Below, one piece after another: positions 36,770 to 49,600 of a stretch of 64,000 nucleotides of DNA (the stretch's first letter is position 1; each line of letters begins with the position of its first letter). The notes beneath the pieces were generated by a model. The model saw nothing but the letters and a program-made list of their open reading frames with translations. It was not told the origin of the DNA and did no database searches. The translations under genes were made by a program, and so were the position numbers. Origin of the DNA: Poecilobothrus nobilitatus (Eukaryota > Arthropoda > Insecta > Diptera > Dolichopodidae); assembly GCA_947095535.1 (NCBI GenBank), contig OX352774.1, positions 223,498,965 through 223,562,964 on the forward strand. Reading direction: 5' to 3'.

Positions 36770-38550
36770 AGTTAGACTAAATAGTTTGATTTTTCAAAGT
36801 AAACATTAGTTTATTGAAATTAAAAATGATTAAAAGGATATTCTTTAAAAATTAATAATAAAAGTAATATATGAAGTATACCACTTGAATATGTATATTT
36901 TATAATGTATTATATGTATTTTAATTTTTTTTATAAAATAAATTAATAAAAATAATTTTAATAAAACTAAATTAAAAAATTTTATTCTTGAAAAAAATAA
37001 CACAAAATATGTAATTAACATAAACAATTTATATAACAAAATTAAAAACAATTTCAAACAAAAATAAGAAAATTTAGAATATCCAAATATCTATATTCAT
37101 ATCCTTTTTTATGTATTCCATTGTGTACTCATTCACTGCATAATCTCCTTAGTTTTAAAGCTCCTTATCTATTTCAATCTAATTCAAAATAAAAAAAAAA
37201 AAATATTAATAATTCATTCAACGAAATTTTATTTCAATATTAAAATTAAAATATCACTAAGCATAAATTAGTTTATTTATGCTTTGTAGTATTTTAATAT
37301 TATGCATTTCACAAATTTTATTTCAAATTTTAAAATATTACAAATTTACAAATTTAGCTACTACTAAAATTTATTTACAAAACCTAACTACTAAAATTTA
37401 ATTACAAAAACTAACTACAAATATTAATTGCCCTTCAATTGAGAATAATTGCACTTATGTATGTGGCAGGCACTTATAGGTAGGTAGGTACACTATTTAC
37501 ATATTCAATGTATCACTAAATTTAAACTAAATTTATTTTGTATTTACAATTTAATTTAATTGTCTGTAAGTTAATTTATAAATTTGTAATTATTTAAACT
37601 TGTTTATATTAAATATTTAACATAAATTATGTAAATAGGCACTACCCACATATACAATTATTTACATATTATGTACCGCTTAAAAAATAAAATTTTTAAA
37701 ACTGTACATAAACAAAATTATTTAAAAATGAAATTAGGATATATTAACTTTAAATTATTAATATTCACCATAACTAAGTATTATTTTTAATTATTTTTTT
37801 ACCTTTTTTACTGTTTTTAATTTATAATTAAAAGTCCACGCACTCGTGTTTATTTAGTCAAAGTATACTAAAAAGTAAAAATATTTTTTGACATTTCTAT
37901 CAGCTAACCAACAATTTGTAAATGTATTGTTCATGGCTTGTGGATACGCACGCAATCGAAGCTTTTGGTATAATTTATTATATTATATTATATAGATATT
38001 CTTATTCAAGTTAACGTTCAAGTAAATATCATTCAAGAAACATTCAAGTAATATCAGAATGGATAATTTATTAAAAATTGTTAAAAAACTAAAAGAAGAA
38101 ACGTAAAATTTATATATTCATCAGAACTAATAGAAAACATAAAAATAATTTTTTAAAAACATAAATTAGATGTAGTGACGGAAATGACAACAAATTAAAA
38201 AATATCTTTGCTCAAACAAAAGACAAAATTGAAAAACACTGGAAAATCTGGAATTTATGAAATTAAATGAAATGATTAAAAAGAGCAAGTAAAAGAGCAA
38301 TTTCAAAACGATTCAAAGATCACCTATCCATAGATTTATATGTATAGTAATAATATGGTAATAATAGATCCTCCATCTCTGGAAGTGCTCCTAGTTTTAA
38401 TAAACTACTACATCTAAAAGGCCAATAGATGTCGCTAAACAGTTTCACTTTCAAATCACTAGATGCCGCCAAACCTATATTTCCTTCCTATTTTACTTTT
38501 CAAATTTTTAAATAAAAGAAATATTGTAATATATTTTATTTCAATCATAA
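36770..38550. other. gene-free A+T-rich stretch
   Basis: Long A/T runs and dispersed TTTATTT/AAATTTA words with one short (TAGG)n near 37477-37490. No coding evidence. Confidence 0.55.
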
Positions 38551-38553
38551 AAA

Positions 38554-38948
38554 TTAACAATCATGATTTGCAACTTCACAATATGCTAAAGAATAAACAG
38601 CTTTAGTTGATTTATCTTCCCAGCCTTCGAGCATTTTGTACAGTCCATCTGTTAACATATATCTTCAGCCAAAACAGTTCCCTTTACTTGTTTTGCTGCT
38701 TCTTTATATTTTCTTTGACAAATTTCATCTATCTCACCTTAAATTAAAAATAAAACTTATTTTTAAATTAAATAGAATTATTTTTTAAAGTTAAGAGATT
38801 TAATTATAGGGATAATTAAGACAGTCCAACCTTGCAATTCCGGTAAATCTATTTTCTTTGATTTTAAGGTACGAGGAAACTTAGGCCCTAAAATGGCAAA
38901 GAGTTCCTCTAATTCTTTCGCATTTCCAGTAACAAATGGTCTTGCCAT
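38554..38948 (-). pseudogene. ITPA: broken inosine triphosphate pyrophosphatase copy
   Basis: ITPA hydrolyses deaminated purine triphosphates (ITP, XTP, dITP) so they do not enter nucleic acids. Piece 1, 38948-38831, starts [20 protein letters not shown] and runs to KKIDLPELQ. Piece 2 starts at 38737 with EIDEICQRKYKEAAKQVKG and TVLAED. They are joined by an intron-like 93-bp gap in the right phase (CAAG/GT), although GTTGGA is a poor donor. After AED the family should continue through the conserved TCLCFNA...GP core, about 25 residues, but the sequence jumps with a shift to DGLYKMLEGWEDKSTKAVYS and stops at 38554. The last third is also missing. The catalytic centre is gone, so the copy is dead; the intron argues for a DNA-level duplication rather than a retrocopy. 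Confidence 0.85.
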
Positions 38949-39639
38949 AATTTAAAATAAAATAAAATATAAAATTTTTTCTCTTCAATTAATAATCAAA
39001 ACTTAACTTTTAATTTTTAAAGCATTTGATTTAAAATTTATTAAGAAAACCAAAACAATACACTAAACCAGTTAAACCAATATTTGATTGAAATGGGTTC
39101 AAAACTGGCTAGACATATGACTTTTGACAATTTAAAAAATTTTATATGGCGGTAATAAAAAAATGGCGCTATTTTTGACATTGGGTGGAAGTATTTTGAT
39201 TTTTCTAAAATTTTTGACAAAAAAAAAATTTGTTCTAAGTCAACCATCCGTGTACCTATCACATATTAATTACAATAAATTTGATTTGACCTTTCAAATC
39301 AGCTCTAGCACAGCATGCTTTAAATAACAACCTTTTTAATTTTTGCATCAACAATTTAAAGTTAATAAAAACAACAAACAATAAATCAGAACTTGACAAC
39401 TTGGGAAAGCTTATTAATATACAAAAATAAAGAAAAAATAATGAATAGTGAATTATAAAAATATTTGTTAATTTCTATTACAAATTTTTCGTTTAGTGAG
39501 TCACAGCTGATAATGATGCATGGTATTTATAAACTTTCTGGCTGGTTGAAAGCTTGAAAATCAAGTAACTAGCAAATTATTATCTATGATAATTCTAAAT
39601 TTAAAATCACATCGGAAAATTTTCTTTCTCTTTACTGTT

Positions 39640-40330
39640 CCCCCCAGTATTCTTTCATGTGTGTTGATTCTGGTGATCGAAACCAACTTTCCCTCGCGAT
39701 GGTTTTAGTCCATTTACTGGTTCACACTTTGCTGCGAAGTACAACAGACCTACTTCTGCTATATCCACCACACCATTGGTCTGTTTAATGCAATCTTTGT
39801 TGTGGCATCTGCAGTTTCGTTATATGGGTAGCATGAGTGTGCTGGTATCCACTGACAGCTTAACTGCATTTGTTTCTTCGAGGCCTCTTTGCATTTTACA
39901 TGGTTTTATTCAATAACAGCACGTAGTCTGCATAGTATATCATTCTTTGGTTGTTGATTGATAGCTTTACTAAGAGATCGTCAACTACCAAGGGCCATAG
40001 GAGTGATGATAGGATGTTCCCTGGCGGAGTGCCTCTTGAGATTGTTCTTCTATTTACGGTAGTTCCAAAATTAGACATCACTATTCTATTCCTCAGATTT
40101 AGTTCACCTTAGTATATTTTCAGTATTTCTGCTGTACATACTATACAGGATATTTTCCATTTCTACGTTATTGAAAGCGATAAATCATTCGAGGGTTGCT
40201 TTACCTCTTTTTTACCTTTTAACTTCTTCTATCGTGTGGATAACCTCATGAAAAGCTGTCCACCGGTTTCCCATTCAAGTATGTTTATTTATAACAAGAT
40301 AACCTTGGGTTCAACTGGCTTCATATCTCC
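39640..40330 (-). pseudogene. I/R1-type LINE fragment: RT palm and RNase H
   Basis: On the minus strand AFHEVIHTIEEVKR and FNNVEMENILYSMYSRNTEN lead into ISRGTPPGNILSSLLWPLVV (RT motif B region) and IYYADYVLLL, the YADD box with its second Asp now Tyr. Beyond a stop lies QLSCQWIPAHSCYPYNETAD, an RNase H motif (family pattern WVPGHSG..GNE.AD). Dead copy of an RNase H-bearing LINE. Confidence 0.75.
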
Positions 40331-40420
40331 AGTTCTAATTTTTTTTACACGCTACCCAAATTCTAGGAAAGATGCTTTATACAAAATGATTGTAAGAGGA
40401 GTTGGAGCAAAATAGGAAAA

Positions 40421-40735
40421 TCAAAGAAAGTTGATAGGTAAATTAAAGGCATATATTGAAAATATGCTCATTTTACAGTATTTTTCGATGTAGCTGCGCG
40501 CGATTAAAATATTTAAACTTGCAGACTTCTGTATAATTTCTACTTGAAATCGCAGAATTAGTCGGATTGATCTCTTTTGCAAGAGGTCGGACAGCTTTGA
40601 ATTTTGGAAGTGTTCGACTCTGTTAACGTTATTCCAATCGGCTATTTTCACGACTGAGCTAGCTATAATTTCCATTTTTAAACTGATTACGGTTGAAGTG
40701 GCATTAAATTTCTTTAAAAAATCATAAAATGCCAC
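40421..40735 (-). pseudogene. possible LINE post-RT (thumb) fragment
   Basis: ADWNNVNRVEHFQNSKLSDL and LQKRSIRLI resemble the WW(N/H)AL...LNRVQR(KA)..ITGA region after the RT palm of I-type LINEs. If from the same element as 39640-40330, the order is wrong, so a rearrangement or a separate insertion is needed. The assignment is tentative. Confidence 0.4.
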
Positions 40736-40996
40736 CAGTAAGATGCCGGAAAAAATATGAATAGGATTGAGGGAATAAAAAAGTAGGTCGTTGATGAAAA
40801 ACGTTGTGGAGCGCCAACATTTATTTCATGAGGGTCAGGCATTAAACTGTCGACAAGTATATAAATGCGATGATTCGAAAGAAAAACCATGTCCTCAAAA
40901 GGGGTACAAATCCATGTACAAAAGGGGTTCTCAAATCAATTACCTGACATTTGCTCATAAGAGACCTTTGAGATATCGAGTGCTAGAACCTCAGAT

Positions 40997-41400
40997 TCAC
41001 CGACACAATGAATGCTGGTTCAGCTTCTCGCAGAGGCAAATTAAAAGATCAACTGTTGATCGATGGCTTTTAAAGCCATATTGGCGATCATTTAAAATAC
41101 GCGACCTATTCAGGTACCTCAATAGCCTTTTGTTAACCAAAACTATTATTATGAAGAGGATCAAAGTGATGGCAATTAGTTGGTAATTTAAATGGTCGTT
41201 TTTATCATCTTTTTTGGGAATTGGAAAAATATTGGCAACTTTCCATTTGCTGGGATATTTACCAGTTGAAAATAAAAATGAGAAAAGATTGCGCAGAGGT
41301 TTCGAAAAGTAAAATGCAATGTGTTTCAGAACCATAGCTGGAATTGCATCAGAATCAGAGGATTTTCTAATATTCAAATTCATCAGCACTCTCACCACAG
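40997..41400 (-). pseudogene. jockey/CR1-type LINE RT N-terminal fragment
   Basis: MNLNIRKSSDSDAIPAMVLK, KPLRNLFSFLFSTGKYPSKW and KVANIFPIPKKDDKNDHLNY match RT fingers (motifs 0-2). RYLNRSRILNDRQYGFKSHR continues with S.VDLL. The frame is open for 133 residues. The usual R-P-I in NYRPI is QLI. Ends at a truncation. Confidence 0.85.
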
Positions 41401-41656
41401 CACGAGACCTAAAGTATACGCTTTGAAGAATTTTAAACTTAGTAGGATCAACAGGAGGATATACTGAAGGTTATTCTGTTGAAGCTTGAGGAACGAAATC
41501 TAAAATTCGCTACGAACATGTTTGAAAACAAATTAGCTTTGCCAACTAAATCAGAAATGATAGAGTGTCAGTATTAATCAGCGGTGGACACGATAATCAA
41601 CAAAAATATAAATTGATTTTGGCTAAATAATAATTTAGCCAAAATCCAAAAATGGG

Positions 41657-42290
41657 GTGAAGTTAACAGAGTTGACTCCAACACCAAAAATCTCAGGTAA
41701 AGTAGCAATTACTACACCCAATCTGACATTTCAGAACGCTTTGCAGTACTCAACAGATTTAAACATTTTGTACATCGAGTTAAATCAAAAATTGACTTGG
41801 TTAAATCATATTTTTGGTACAGCTAAAGATTCTGCTAAATGTTGCGTTCTTGTATCTTCTTCTATAAAACGTACATTAGGCCGAAAATGGATTATAATAC
41901 ACATATTTGGGCTGGAGCTCCCCAAGAAACAGCGCTGGATTATCTCAACAAAGTGCAAAACAGAACTAGGTATTCGTTTTATTGGCGACTCCAGTGTTAT
42001 CTCAACGCTCACTCCACTCTGCCATCGCCGTACTGTCGGATTATTGACATAATCTTTTTATCAAAAAACAAACTGTATTAATGGATTATATCATTGTGTA
42101 TTAATGGACCCATCCTAAAGTTTGCTTTTAATGAATTAAAGTCCAACACTAACCAAAGAAACCTCGTGCAGTTCCTTTGAATTACTTCCATGATTTCCTA
42201 CTACACTCTGTGTTTCCACTTGTATTTACTAAGCAATATTTTTAATCACACATAGATAGTGTGTAAATAAAAATTTTGAATTGAAATTGA
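41657..42290 (+). pseudogene. jockey/CR1-type LINE C-terminal fragment
   Basis: Frames overlap through shifts: LNQKLTWLNHI, AKDSAKCCVLVSSSIKRTLG, YKTYIRPKMDYNTHIWAGAP, LDYLNKVQNR, IGDSSVISTLTPLCHRRTVG. This is the tail of LINE ORF2. It is head-to-head with the RT piece at 40997-41400. It ends near GTGTAAATAAAAATTTTGAA, a plausible LINE 3' end. Confidence 0.8.
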
Positions 42291-42299
42291 CGCGATATA

Positions 42300-44195
42300 A
42301 AAAAAAACGAAAGAAAACAAAATTAATTAGTAACATCGATTTTTATATGTAGAATATGAAAATGATTTTGGTTATCTAATTTTTAAATTAAAGCGAAAGG
42401 TATACAAAAAGAAAACAAAAGGTAGAATGAAAAGGTTTTTAAAGTCGTATATTTTTCAAAAGACAATAAAAACAACTTTCACGAACTCTGACTTTCACGA
42501 AAATTTGTAATTTTTTTTGTACATAAAAAGTTGTTTCATTCCATTAAGTGTTTTAAGGGACCTATCCGTGGTTAGAATTAAAAATAGAGAAACCACAGTG
42601 AATTAAAGTAGAAATTAGAGAACCACAGTGAAACAAATAAGTCAATTTTTTAAATTCCTTTTTTGTAAATATACTAAAAACGAAAAAAAAACAAATTTAA
42701 ATTTATATTCAAACATAATTCATAACAAATTAATTACATCATTTTTAAACTTCCAAAACATATTTTCTTCCGATTTTTTTTTTCTTCCAATTAAATATTT
42801 TTCTTTCATTATTTAAACAAGAACAAATCAAACGAATACATAAAATGTTTTTTGACCCTACTAAAATTTTTTTTTATATTATTATCTATGTTTGAGGATG
42901 TGGTTCAGCTCTAAAATTTTTGTTTGAAAATTCTCCTTTCGTAACGATAGAAAACCCTTTTCTGAAAATTAGTTTATTGGTAAGAGGGAACTGTTTATGT
43001 TGCCACTTGGCATTTTCATAAAATATCATTTAGAAAAAAGCGTATTGAGTATCATTGAAAAAAAAACACTCTTAATTTATTTATTCACTAACAACAATTT
43101 TACAGTTCAACATAACATAACAAAAAAATAAATAAAATTGCACATTTAAAAATTAAACACTTATACCTAAACATAAATATAAAAAAAATAATTAAAAATA
43201 TAATGGGAAATAGACAGAATTTTATTAAAAAATAATTAAGTACAAGCTGACCATACTTTCTTATTACCATCTGGAATTTGTTCTTTAGACACAATATAAA
43301 TTATCGTAGTTATTAAATACCGATTAGCGTTAGATTATTTGTTTTTTAATAAACTTAGAATTTTTAATAGCTCAGAAAATTTTCTTTCTGCTGGGGTAAA
43401 GCTGTGTGCTGAGCTCACAGACCATCATAAAAATGACTATGACCCGAAATATATAAATATTGTCTCGTATCTTTTTTCAAATTGTAAACTAAATTTAATA
43501 AATTTTCAATTTAAAATAATGTAACGAAACAAATTGTTACTATTTCTTTTTTTGACAGTGGCATACGTATTTTTGATTGTAATGACTAGGTGTTAGTAAA
43601 AATTTTTAATTTTTAATGGTGTGTTTTACACTAGAGCAACACGTTGCTTGATTTTTTTGCTGCAACAATAGCTATCGTTTTACATTTGATTTTTTTTTGG
43701 TTTGTAAATATGTTAGTGTGATTTATTCTCTTTCAAATTAAGTTATCGAACTGAACAAGTGACGCACAGATATTTTTTAAAGTTTTTATTCAAAAAGTGT
43801 GTCGCTAGGGTCCCATAATGAAGGACATTCTGTGTAGAGTGAAATTAAAAATTCCGTTTCTTTACGGCTCCAAGCAACAGTCATATTTGTTATTTTAAAA
43901 CTATCACTTAATATAATACTAATTCGTTTTAGTATACAAATAAATTAAATAACACTTTAAAATCTTTAAAATAAATATCTGTTTAAATAAGTCTGTTTCT
44001 TTAATTTTTATTTTATTATATAATATATTATGTTTATAAACTTATAATAGACTTAGATATTTATGCCAAAAAGTATCATAGTATCATTTTTCAGTCAAAT
44101 TTAAAAAAAAAGTATCAAAAATGTTACGATAGCATCAAAGTGGTAACACTAGAGCGTATGAAACGCATGTTAAATTTAAAAAAAAAGGTATATTC
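42300..44195. other. gene-free stretch
   Basis: A+T-rich. Open frames at 42628, 43100 (minus) and 43339 lack family motifs. No repeat family is identified. Confidence 0.5.
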
Positions 44196-44198
44196 TTA

Positions 44199-44730
44199 TG
44201 TCGTTTTCTTTTCTGAAAAAAGTTTTGACCTGGGGTTGCACTTTTTTTTCAGGTCACATTTTTTCGTTCTTTTCTGAAAAAAAAACGTTCTTGTTCTCTT
44301 CTGAAAAAAATTTAGGGCAAAACTCGCACAGGGCAACATTTTTTTTAAAAACTTGACCTGAAAATATTGACGGGACAATAAAATGAATTCTGGAAATTTT
44401 AAATTCTCGAAACATTAAAAAATATATGTATATAATTGTCACTGTCAGTTAAATAGTAAATAGTAATTAATGCCAATATAAAAATACATTATTTTCATTT
44501 ATTTGGTTGAGTTTTGAAAAATACCTAGCTTAAAAAAAAATTTATATTTGATTAGAAACAAGTTTAAAAATTTTTAAATAACTAAAATATAATTTGTAGA
44601 TAAAGAAATCTCGGCAGCAAACTGAAGGTCAAAACTGAAAAAAAGTGCAAAACTAGAAAAAATAGGTTTGACTTTTTTCAGTTTTGCACTTTGTCAGGTC
44701 AAACTTTTTTTTTCAGAAAAGAAAACGACA
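44199..44730. mobile_element. MITE with TTA target duplication (PIF/Harbinger-like)
   Basis: The left end TGTCGTTTTCTTTTCTGAAA then GTTTTGACCTG is inverse to the right end, CAGGTCAAAC then TTTCAGAAAAGAAAACGACA, about 34 bp. TTA stands immediately outside at 44196-44198 and 44731-44733. A 3-bp TTA/TAA duplication is typical of PIF/Harbinger. The end words GACCTG and TTCTTTTCTGAAAA recur inside the left third. Non-coding. Confidence 0.82.
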
Positions 44731-44739
44731 TTAGTACAC

Positions 44740-45264
44740 ATGAAAACTATACCATATACCCGAGAAATAACTTGAAACCGATTTTATTAAAATAAATTTA
44801 AAATAATTATTTATTTTGACTTGAAAATTAAAAAAAGAAACTGGAAATTGAATTGCAAAAATAATTGAGAATTACATTCCACTACTATTAACGTTAATTA
44901 GTTTCTTTGAACTCTGTATATTTAAAAATTATTAAGAAAAGAATTTACCAAATAAATTACTCAAAAAAATAAAATGAAAAAAATATTTCGAAGTAGCAGA
45001 GAGCAAGAGCTTTGCTGGAGATATTAAAATAATGGTTAAAAATTTCCATTAAATAGTTTGCGTTTAAATTAAAAATAATTGAAATAATGTTGAAGTGGAA
45101 AAGTTGATCAAAATATTGAAAGACCAAATTGAATTATGTATGACTAATATTATCATTATACTCAAATACTTCATTCAATCAAGTTCAATCCAAAAATAAA
45201 TAGAAATTTAAATATGTATTTACTTCTTGTTAAAAAGAATATTATATATAAAATTATTTTTTAA
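44740..45264. other. PRP18 upstream region
   Basis: A+T-rich. No clear core promoter motif or other gene is seen. Confidence 0.45.
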
Positions 45265-46417
45265 ATGGATATAATAAAAGCAGAAATCGCAAAAAAACGA
45301 AAAATTCTTGAAGAGAAACAACTTGTGGTAATATTTCTAATATTTTTTTTAAGTTTTTCGTAATTTTATTAAAACATTTATTTTTTTTAGAATGAGAAGA
45401 AAAAATACTTTAAAAGGGGTGATTTGACAGAAAAAAGTGTAAATATAACAGCAAAAACAGGAATTTTTATTAATGAGGCAAGTTGTGTTGATAATAGTTT
45501 AAGAGAGCAAGGTAATTTTAAAAATTCTAACAATAACTAACTATTTTAATACTTAAATATTTTTAGATAACACTGCCATTTTAATTGACGGTCATTTAAC
45601 TTTACCTCGACAAGAAGTAATAAGACGACTACGGGAAAGAGGTGAACCAATTTTGCTTTTTGGAGAAATTGAAATAGAATCATTTAAACGTCTCAGACAA
45701 AGTGAAATTTCACAACCGGAATCGAATAAAGGGTTTAGAAATGACTTTCAAGAAGCTATCGACGCAGTTGATCAGGCTTATTTAAAAGAAATCTTAGAAA
45801 CCGTGTCACCTTCGAAATTAGAAAAAAAAAATGAAGAATCCCAATTGGATGCCAATATTAACTGGAATACAATCAAAGAAATGGCGAAAGGAATGGGTCG
45901 AGGAAACAAAGAGAAAGATTTAGGAACAATTGAAATTCTTTTGCAATTTCTTTTGAAAAAATGGTACGATCAAATAAACTCATTTTCAACTCAAGAAAAA
46001 ATGACAACCAGAGTGAAAATGAACAGAGTAATTTATACACAAACGAAAGAATATTTGAAACCACTATTTAGAAAATTGAAACATAAAACTTTGCCTGAAG
46101 ATATTTTAGATAGTTTACGTGATATTGTAAAGCATTTACTAAACAGAAATTATATTGCTGCAAGTGATGCTTATTTAGAAATGGCGATTGGAAATGCTCC
46201 ATGGCCTATTGGAGTGACAATGGTTGGTATTCATGCTCGAACAGGACGAGAAAAAATTTTTGCTAAAAATGTTGCTCATGTAATGAATGACGAAACACAA
46301 CGAAAATATATACAAGGATTAAAACGACTAATGACGAAATGCCAAGAATATTTCCCAACCGATCCTTCTCGGTGTGTAGAATATGTTAGCAAGAAAGATC
46401 AAATACAAAATCCATAA
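45265..46417 (+). CDS. Prp18: pre-mRNA-splicing factor 18
   Basis: A spliceosomal protein that acts with SLU7 in the second transesterification step (3' splice site ligation). Exons 45265-45327, 45391-45511 and 45567-46417 join in frame to 1035 bases, 344 residues (human PRPF18 is 342). It begins MDIIKAEIAKKRKILEEKQL. The splicing-factor motif LPRQEVIRRLRERGEPILLF, which binds the U4/U6-U5 partner PRP4-type interface, lies at about residues 74-93. The Prp18 helical fold fills roughly 190-335 and includes the conserved loop GNAPWPIGVTMVGIHARTGR and the end YFPTDPSRCVEYV. Introns are 63 and 55 bases with GTAATATT and GTAATTTT donors and TTTTAG acceptors. The 5' start was chosen because the family N-terminus matches from the first codon. 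Intact and presumably functional. Confidence 0.96.
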
Positions 46418-46540
46418 ATTAAGTTTTAATTTTTTATTTATTCACTTTGTATAATAACAATTACAATACGTATGTAATATCTGTAATATATGTATGTATG
46501 TACATATATAATATATATTTTTATCAAAGAACTTTGCTAA

Positions 46541-46665
46541 AGTAAACAATATTTATTTATTTAATCTAATATTAATACAATTAATTGTAAAAACATCAGT
46601 AAGACCCTCGGCTATAAAGGCCATTTTGGGCCTGGCTATTAAGTTTTTAATACATTACATTATAT
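46541..46665 (-). mobile_element. 3' fragment of the (AAAT)n-tailed SINE
   Basis: CTCGGCTATAAAGGCCATTT after an ATTTATTTATTTAA tail matches the CATCGGCTACTAAAGGCC region and tail of the copy at 60303-60597. The tRNA head is missing. Confidence 0.6.
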
Positions 46666-46669
46666 TACT

Positions 46670-49600
46670 TACATATTATTTACAATATTATGACATTATT
46701 TTTATATTCAACTTATCCTATATTTTAATTTTATTTTAGTTAAACATTTTAATCTGTCTTGTAACTGTAACGCTGAATTACAAATGTCCAAATTCATTTT
46801 AGTATGAAAAAACTTCTTCAGGACCTTTATAATAATTTACTCTATTTCTGGACAGTTAAAGTGTAGAATTTTGGTTTCCCTTTTCTCTCCTTTAAGGTAT
46901 GTGGAGCACCCGCAAACAACTAGACAGCTCTTTCACTTTCCTGAATCATGTCATCACTAACTAAAATCAAGATTTTTTCAAGAAATTAGGTAATATTTAT
47001 TATACAGGGTGTTTCGCACAAGAGTGCAAATATTTTAAAGTACGATTAAAAAAAGTGTATGGGAGTTGGAAATCTATTCTGTCGTTTTTTAGATGTTAGG
47101 AGCTTTTTTAATTAGCTAAAACATACTTATGGTTAACTTTTTTTTTTTATTAATTTTTAATAACATTTGTTTATGCTGTAATCTGTCGTTTCGAAGGACT
47201 ACAAAACAAAGTACATTCAAAACAAAAAAAATTTGGAATAAAAATTACGTTTTGCAGCCGTGAATAAATTTCTGAATTCAGCACACCATATGCGGTGTTT
47301 TTGTTCATCAAAACATTTCGACGGAAATAAGCATAACTATATAGATATATTTTCTCTGATCTGTGGTTGTAGTTAATCGTATAGACGCAATCTACCCTGG
47401 GTTGTTTTTAATTGTAACTTCATCATTTTCTTTCCCATTTCTTTGTTTTTAGTTGCGGGCTGCTGCCCTCAAACCCTGACTAACAATTTAAAAATCCTCT
47501 TTTTAAATTCGGCAAGTAAACGCATACGGCAAGAATTAATTTGATACTTTATTTGCTTGTATAAAATCAAAAAAAAATAAATGTTTTTATTCTCTAATAA
47601 CTCTAAAATAATCGGGATACTCGGGTCGGGTTAATCGGGATACATACATACCCTATGTACCTACATATGTATGTATTCCAAAATTCCGATTCTAGTATAT
47701 AAAAAAAAATTATCATGTTAATAATTTTCATAAATTTATTTTATGTAAATTTCTTGTATAACCTTTTTGAATTATCATAAAGGATATTTTGTTAATTATT
47801 TTAATACATATAGCAAAAATTAGAAAAATTGAAAATGAAAATTAAATAAAAAAAAAAGCTGCGAAAATACAAAAAAAAGGGGATTTGGATTTTTTAATTT
47901 GGGTTATATGACGTATACATTGTCTGAAAATACTAGAAATAAGCGGCGTGAAATTTTTCTTAAAATTTAAAAAAAAGACGATTAAATATTGAAAATCAAG
48001 TGGTGTGAAATAATAAACAGAAAAATAAGAATTAATAAAAATTTTTAATATAAAATGAATTTAAGTAGCAAAAAATATTTTAAGTTAAAAAATAATTTAG
48101 TAAGTTTTTCATATTTGCTGTTATATTAAATGTAAAAACTAATTTGGAAGGCTATTAAAAAGGTTATTTAAAAAAAATTCTAGAGCTAGAGGAGTTCATT
48201 TGAAGGTTCATCTACAAGGCAATGTTCGTGAGGACTGTCGCCCTCTCTTGTCTATAAACTAAAATTAAAGGATTGCACTGCACTACGGAAACCTTGCTGT
48301 GCCGTGAAGACTGAAGACAAGTCTGGTGTGAAGAATTTTTCTTTCGTTTCATACTCCTTTCCAACAAATCGCCGTATATTAACTGCATGTTGCTGTAATG
48401 TAAAACGCTCTATTCAGGCAAAATTTCATGCCGATAATCAATATACATAAAACATTTACTATTCGCAGGTGATTTTTTCGTCCGACTGAAAAATTGATAA
48501 TTTCTAATTTCGACTCATACCTAACTGGAAAATTAATAAAAAGTGAATGTACCAGTGAAGAAAGACAAGAAAGCTTTAAAGACTAAATTTATAATAAACT
48601 AGGACGTAAACTCTTTTTATTTTTGCTTATAAATTAAAATATTTTTGTGCGTGCGAAAAGTTTCCAACGGCTCATAAAGAATTGTTTCAATACACCAAAG
48701 ATAAAGAACAGCAAAAAGTATATTTAATTGCTTTTCCAATAAAACAAAAAACGAGAATGTATGAAACTATTAAGTTAAATTGAGGGTCTTATGTTTATTA
48801 CTCCTTCTTCTAAATGTTGACTAATTAAGAAAAGATTTCATTCATTTTTCTTATTTATTCATTTCTCTTATGTATTAAAAGAAATATAGAAATTTTATAT
48901 TTATAATAAATGTTTTAAAAAATAAATAGGTATATTCATAAATTTTTGTTTTCATTTATTTTTTAAAATTTATAATTAAATCACAAATAAGTTTTTGTAT
49001 TTTTAAATAGAAAAACAATACTTAATTGGAAATTTTATTGAGTGAAAATACCACAAAACCTAAAAAAGTGAAATACATATTGCTTTTATTTTTTCACAGC
49101 TTATAACTTGGTTCATTTGATGTTGGTACAATGTGTCGGAAAAAGCTAATTTATAATTTTTGGAGCTAATTTCAAAATTTTAACGAATTTAAAATTAAAT
49201 TTTGCGATACTCTTAAAAATATTGATATTGAATGTTTTAAAAATAGAAAATTAAGTTATGACAAAAATTATAACAATAACTTAAGACTGAGATGAGATTT
49301 TGAAAAAACAATGTGACATATGCACCTGCATGATGGTACCCTACTCACTGTTTAAGTCATGGACTGTTAGTGAATTATTTAAGATTATTTAAATATCATA
49401 CTTTTGCTTCAATTTAACAATTTATTTTGTCACACACATATAAATTGTTAGCTAATGGTTTTAGCTACCAAGTAAAAGTTTAAACACCTTTCTGGATTTA
49501 CAAATAAAAGGTTATTGCTTTTTGATGAAAAACAATATGAAATTTTTAGAATCGACAGCATCGGGGAATACTTTCGTCCATTTTTTCATCCAACAGATTT

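Noticed and set aside
40791..41186. 131-residue plus-strand protein
   Set aside because: It overlaps the antisense LINE reverse-transcriptase fragment, which has clear family motifs.
47000..47040. Transposon end at ACAGGGTGTTTCGCAC
   Set aside because: It resembles end words of insect repeats, but no matching inverted end or duplication was found nearby.
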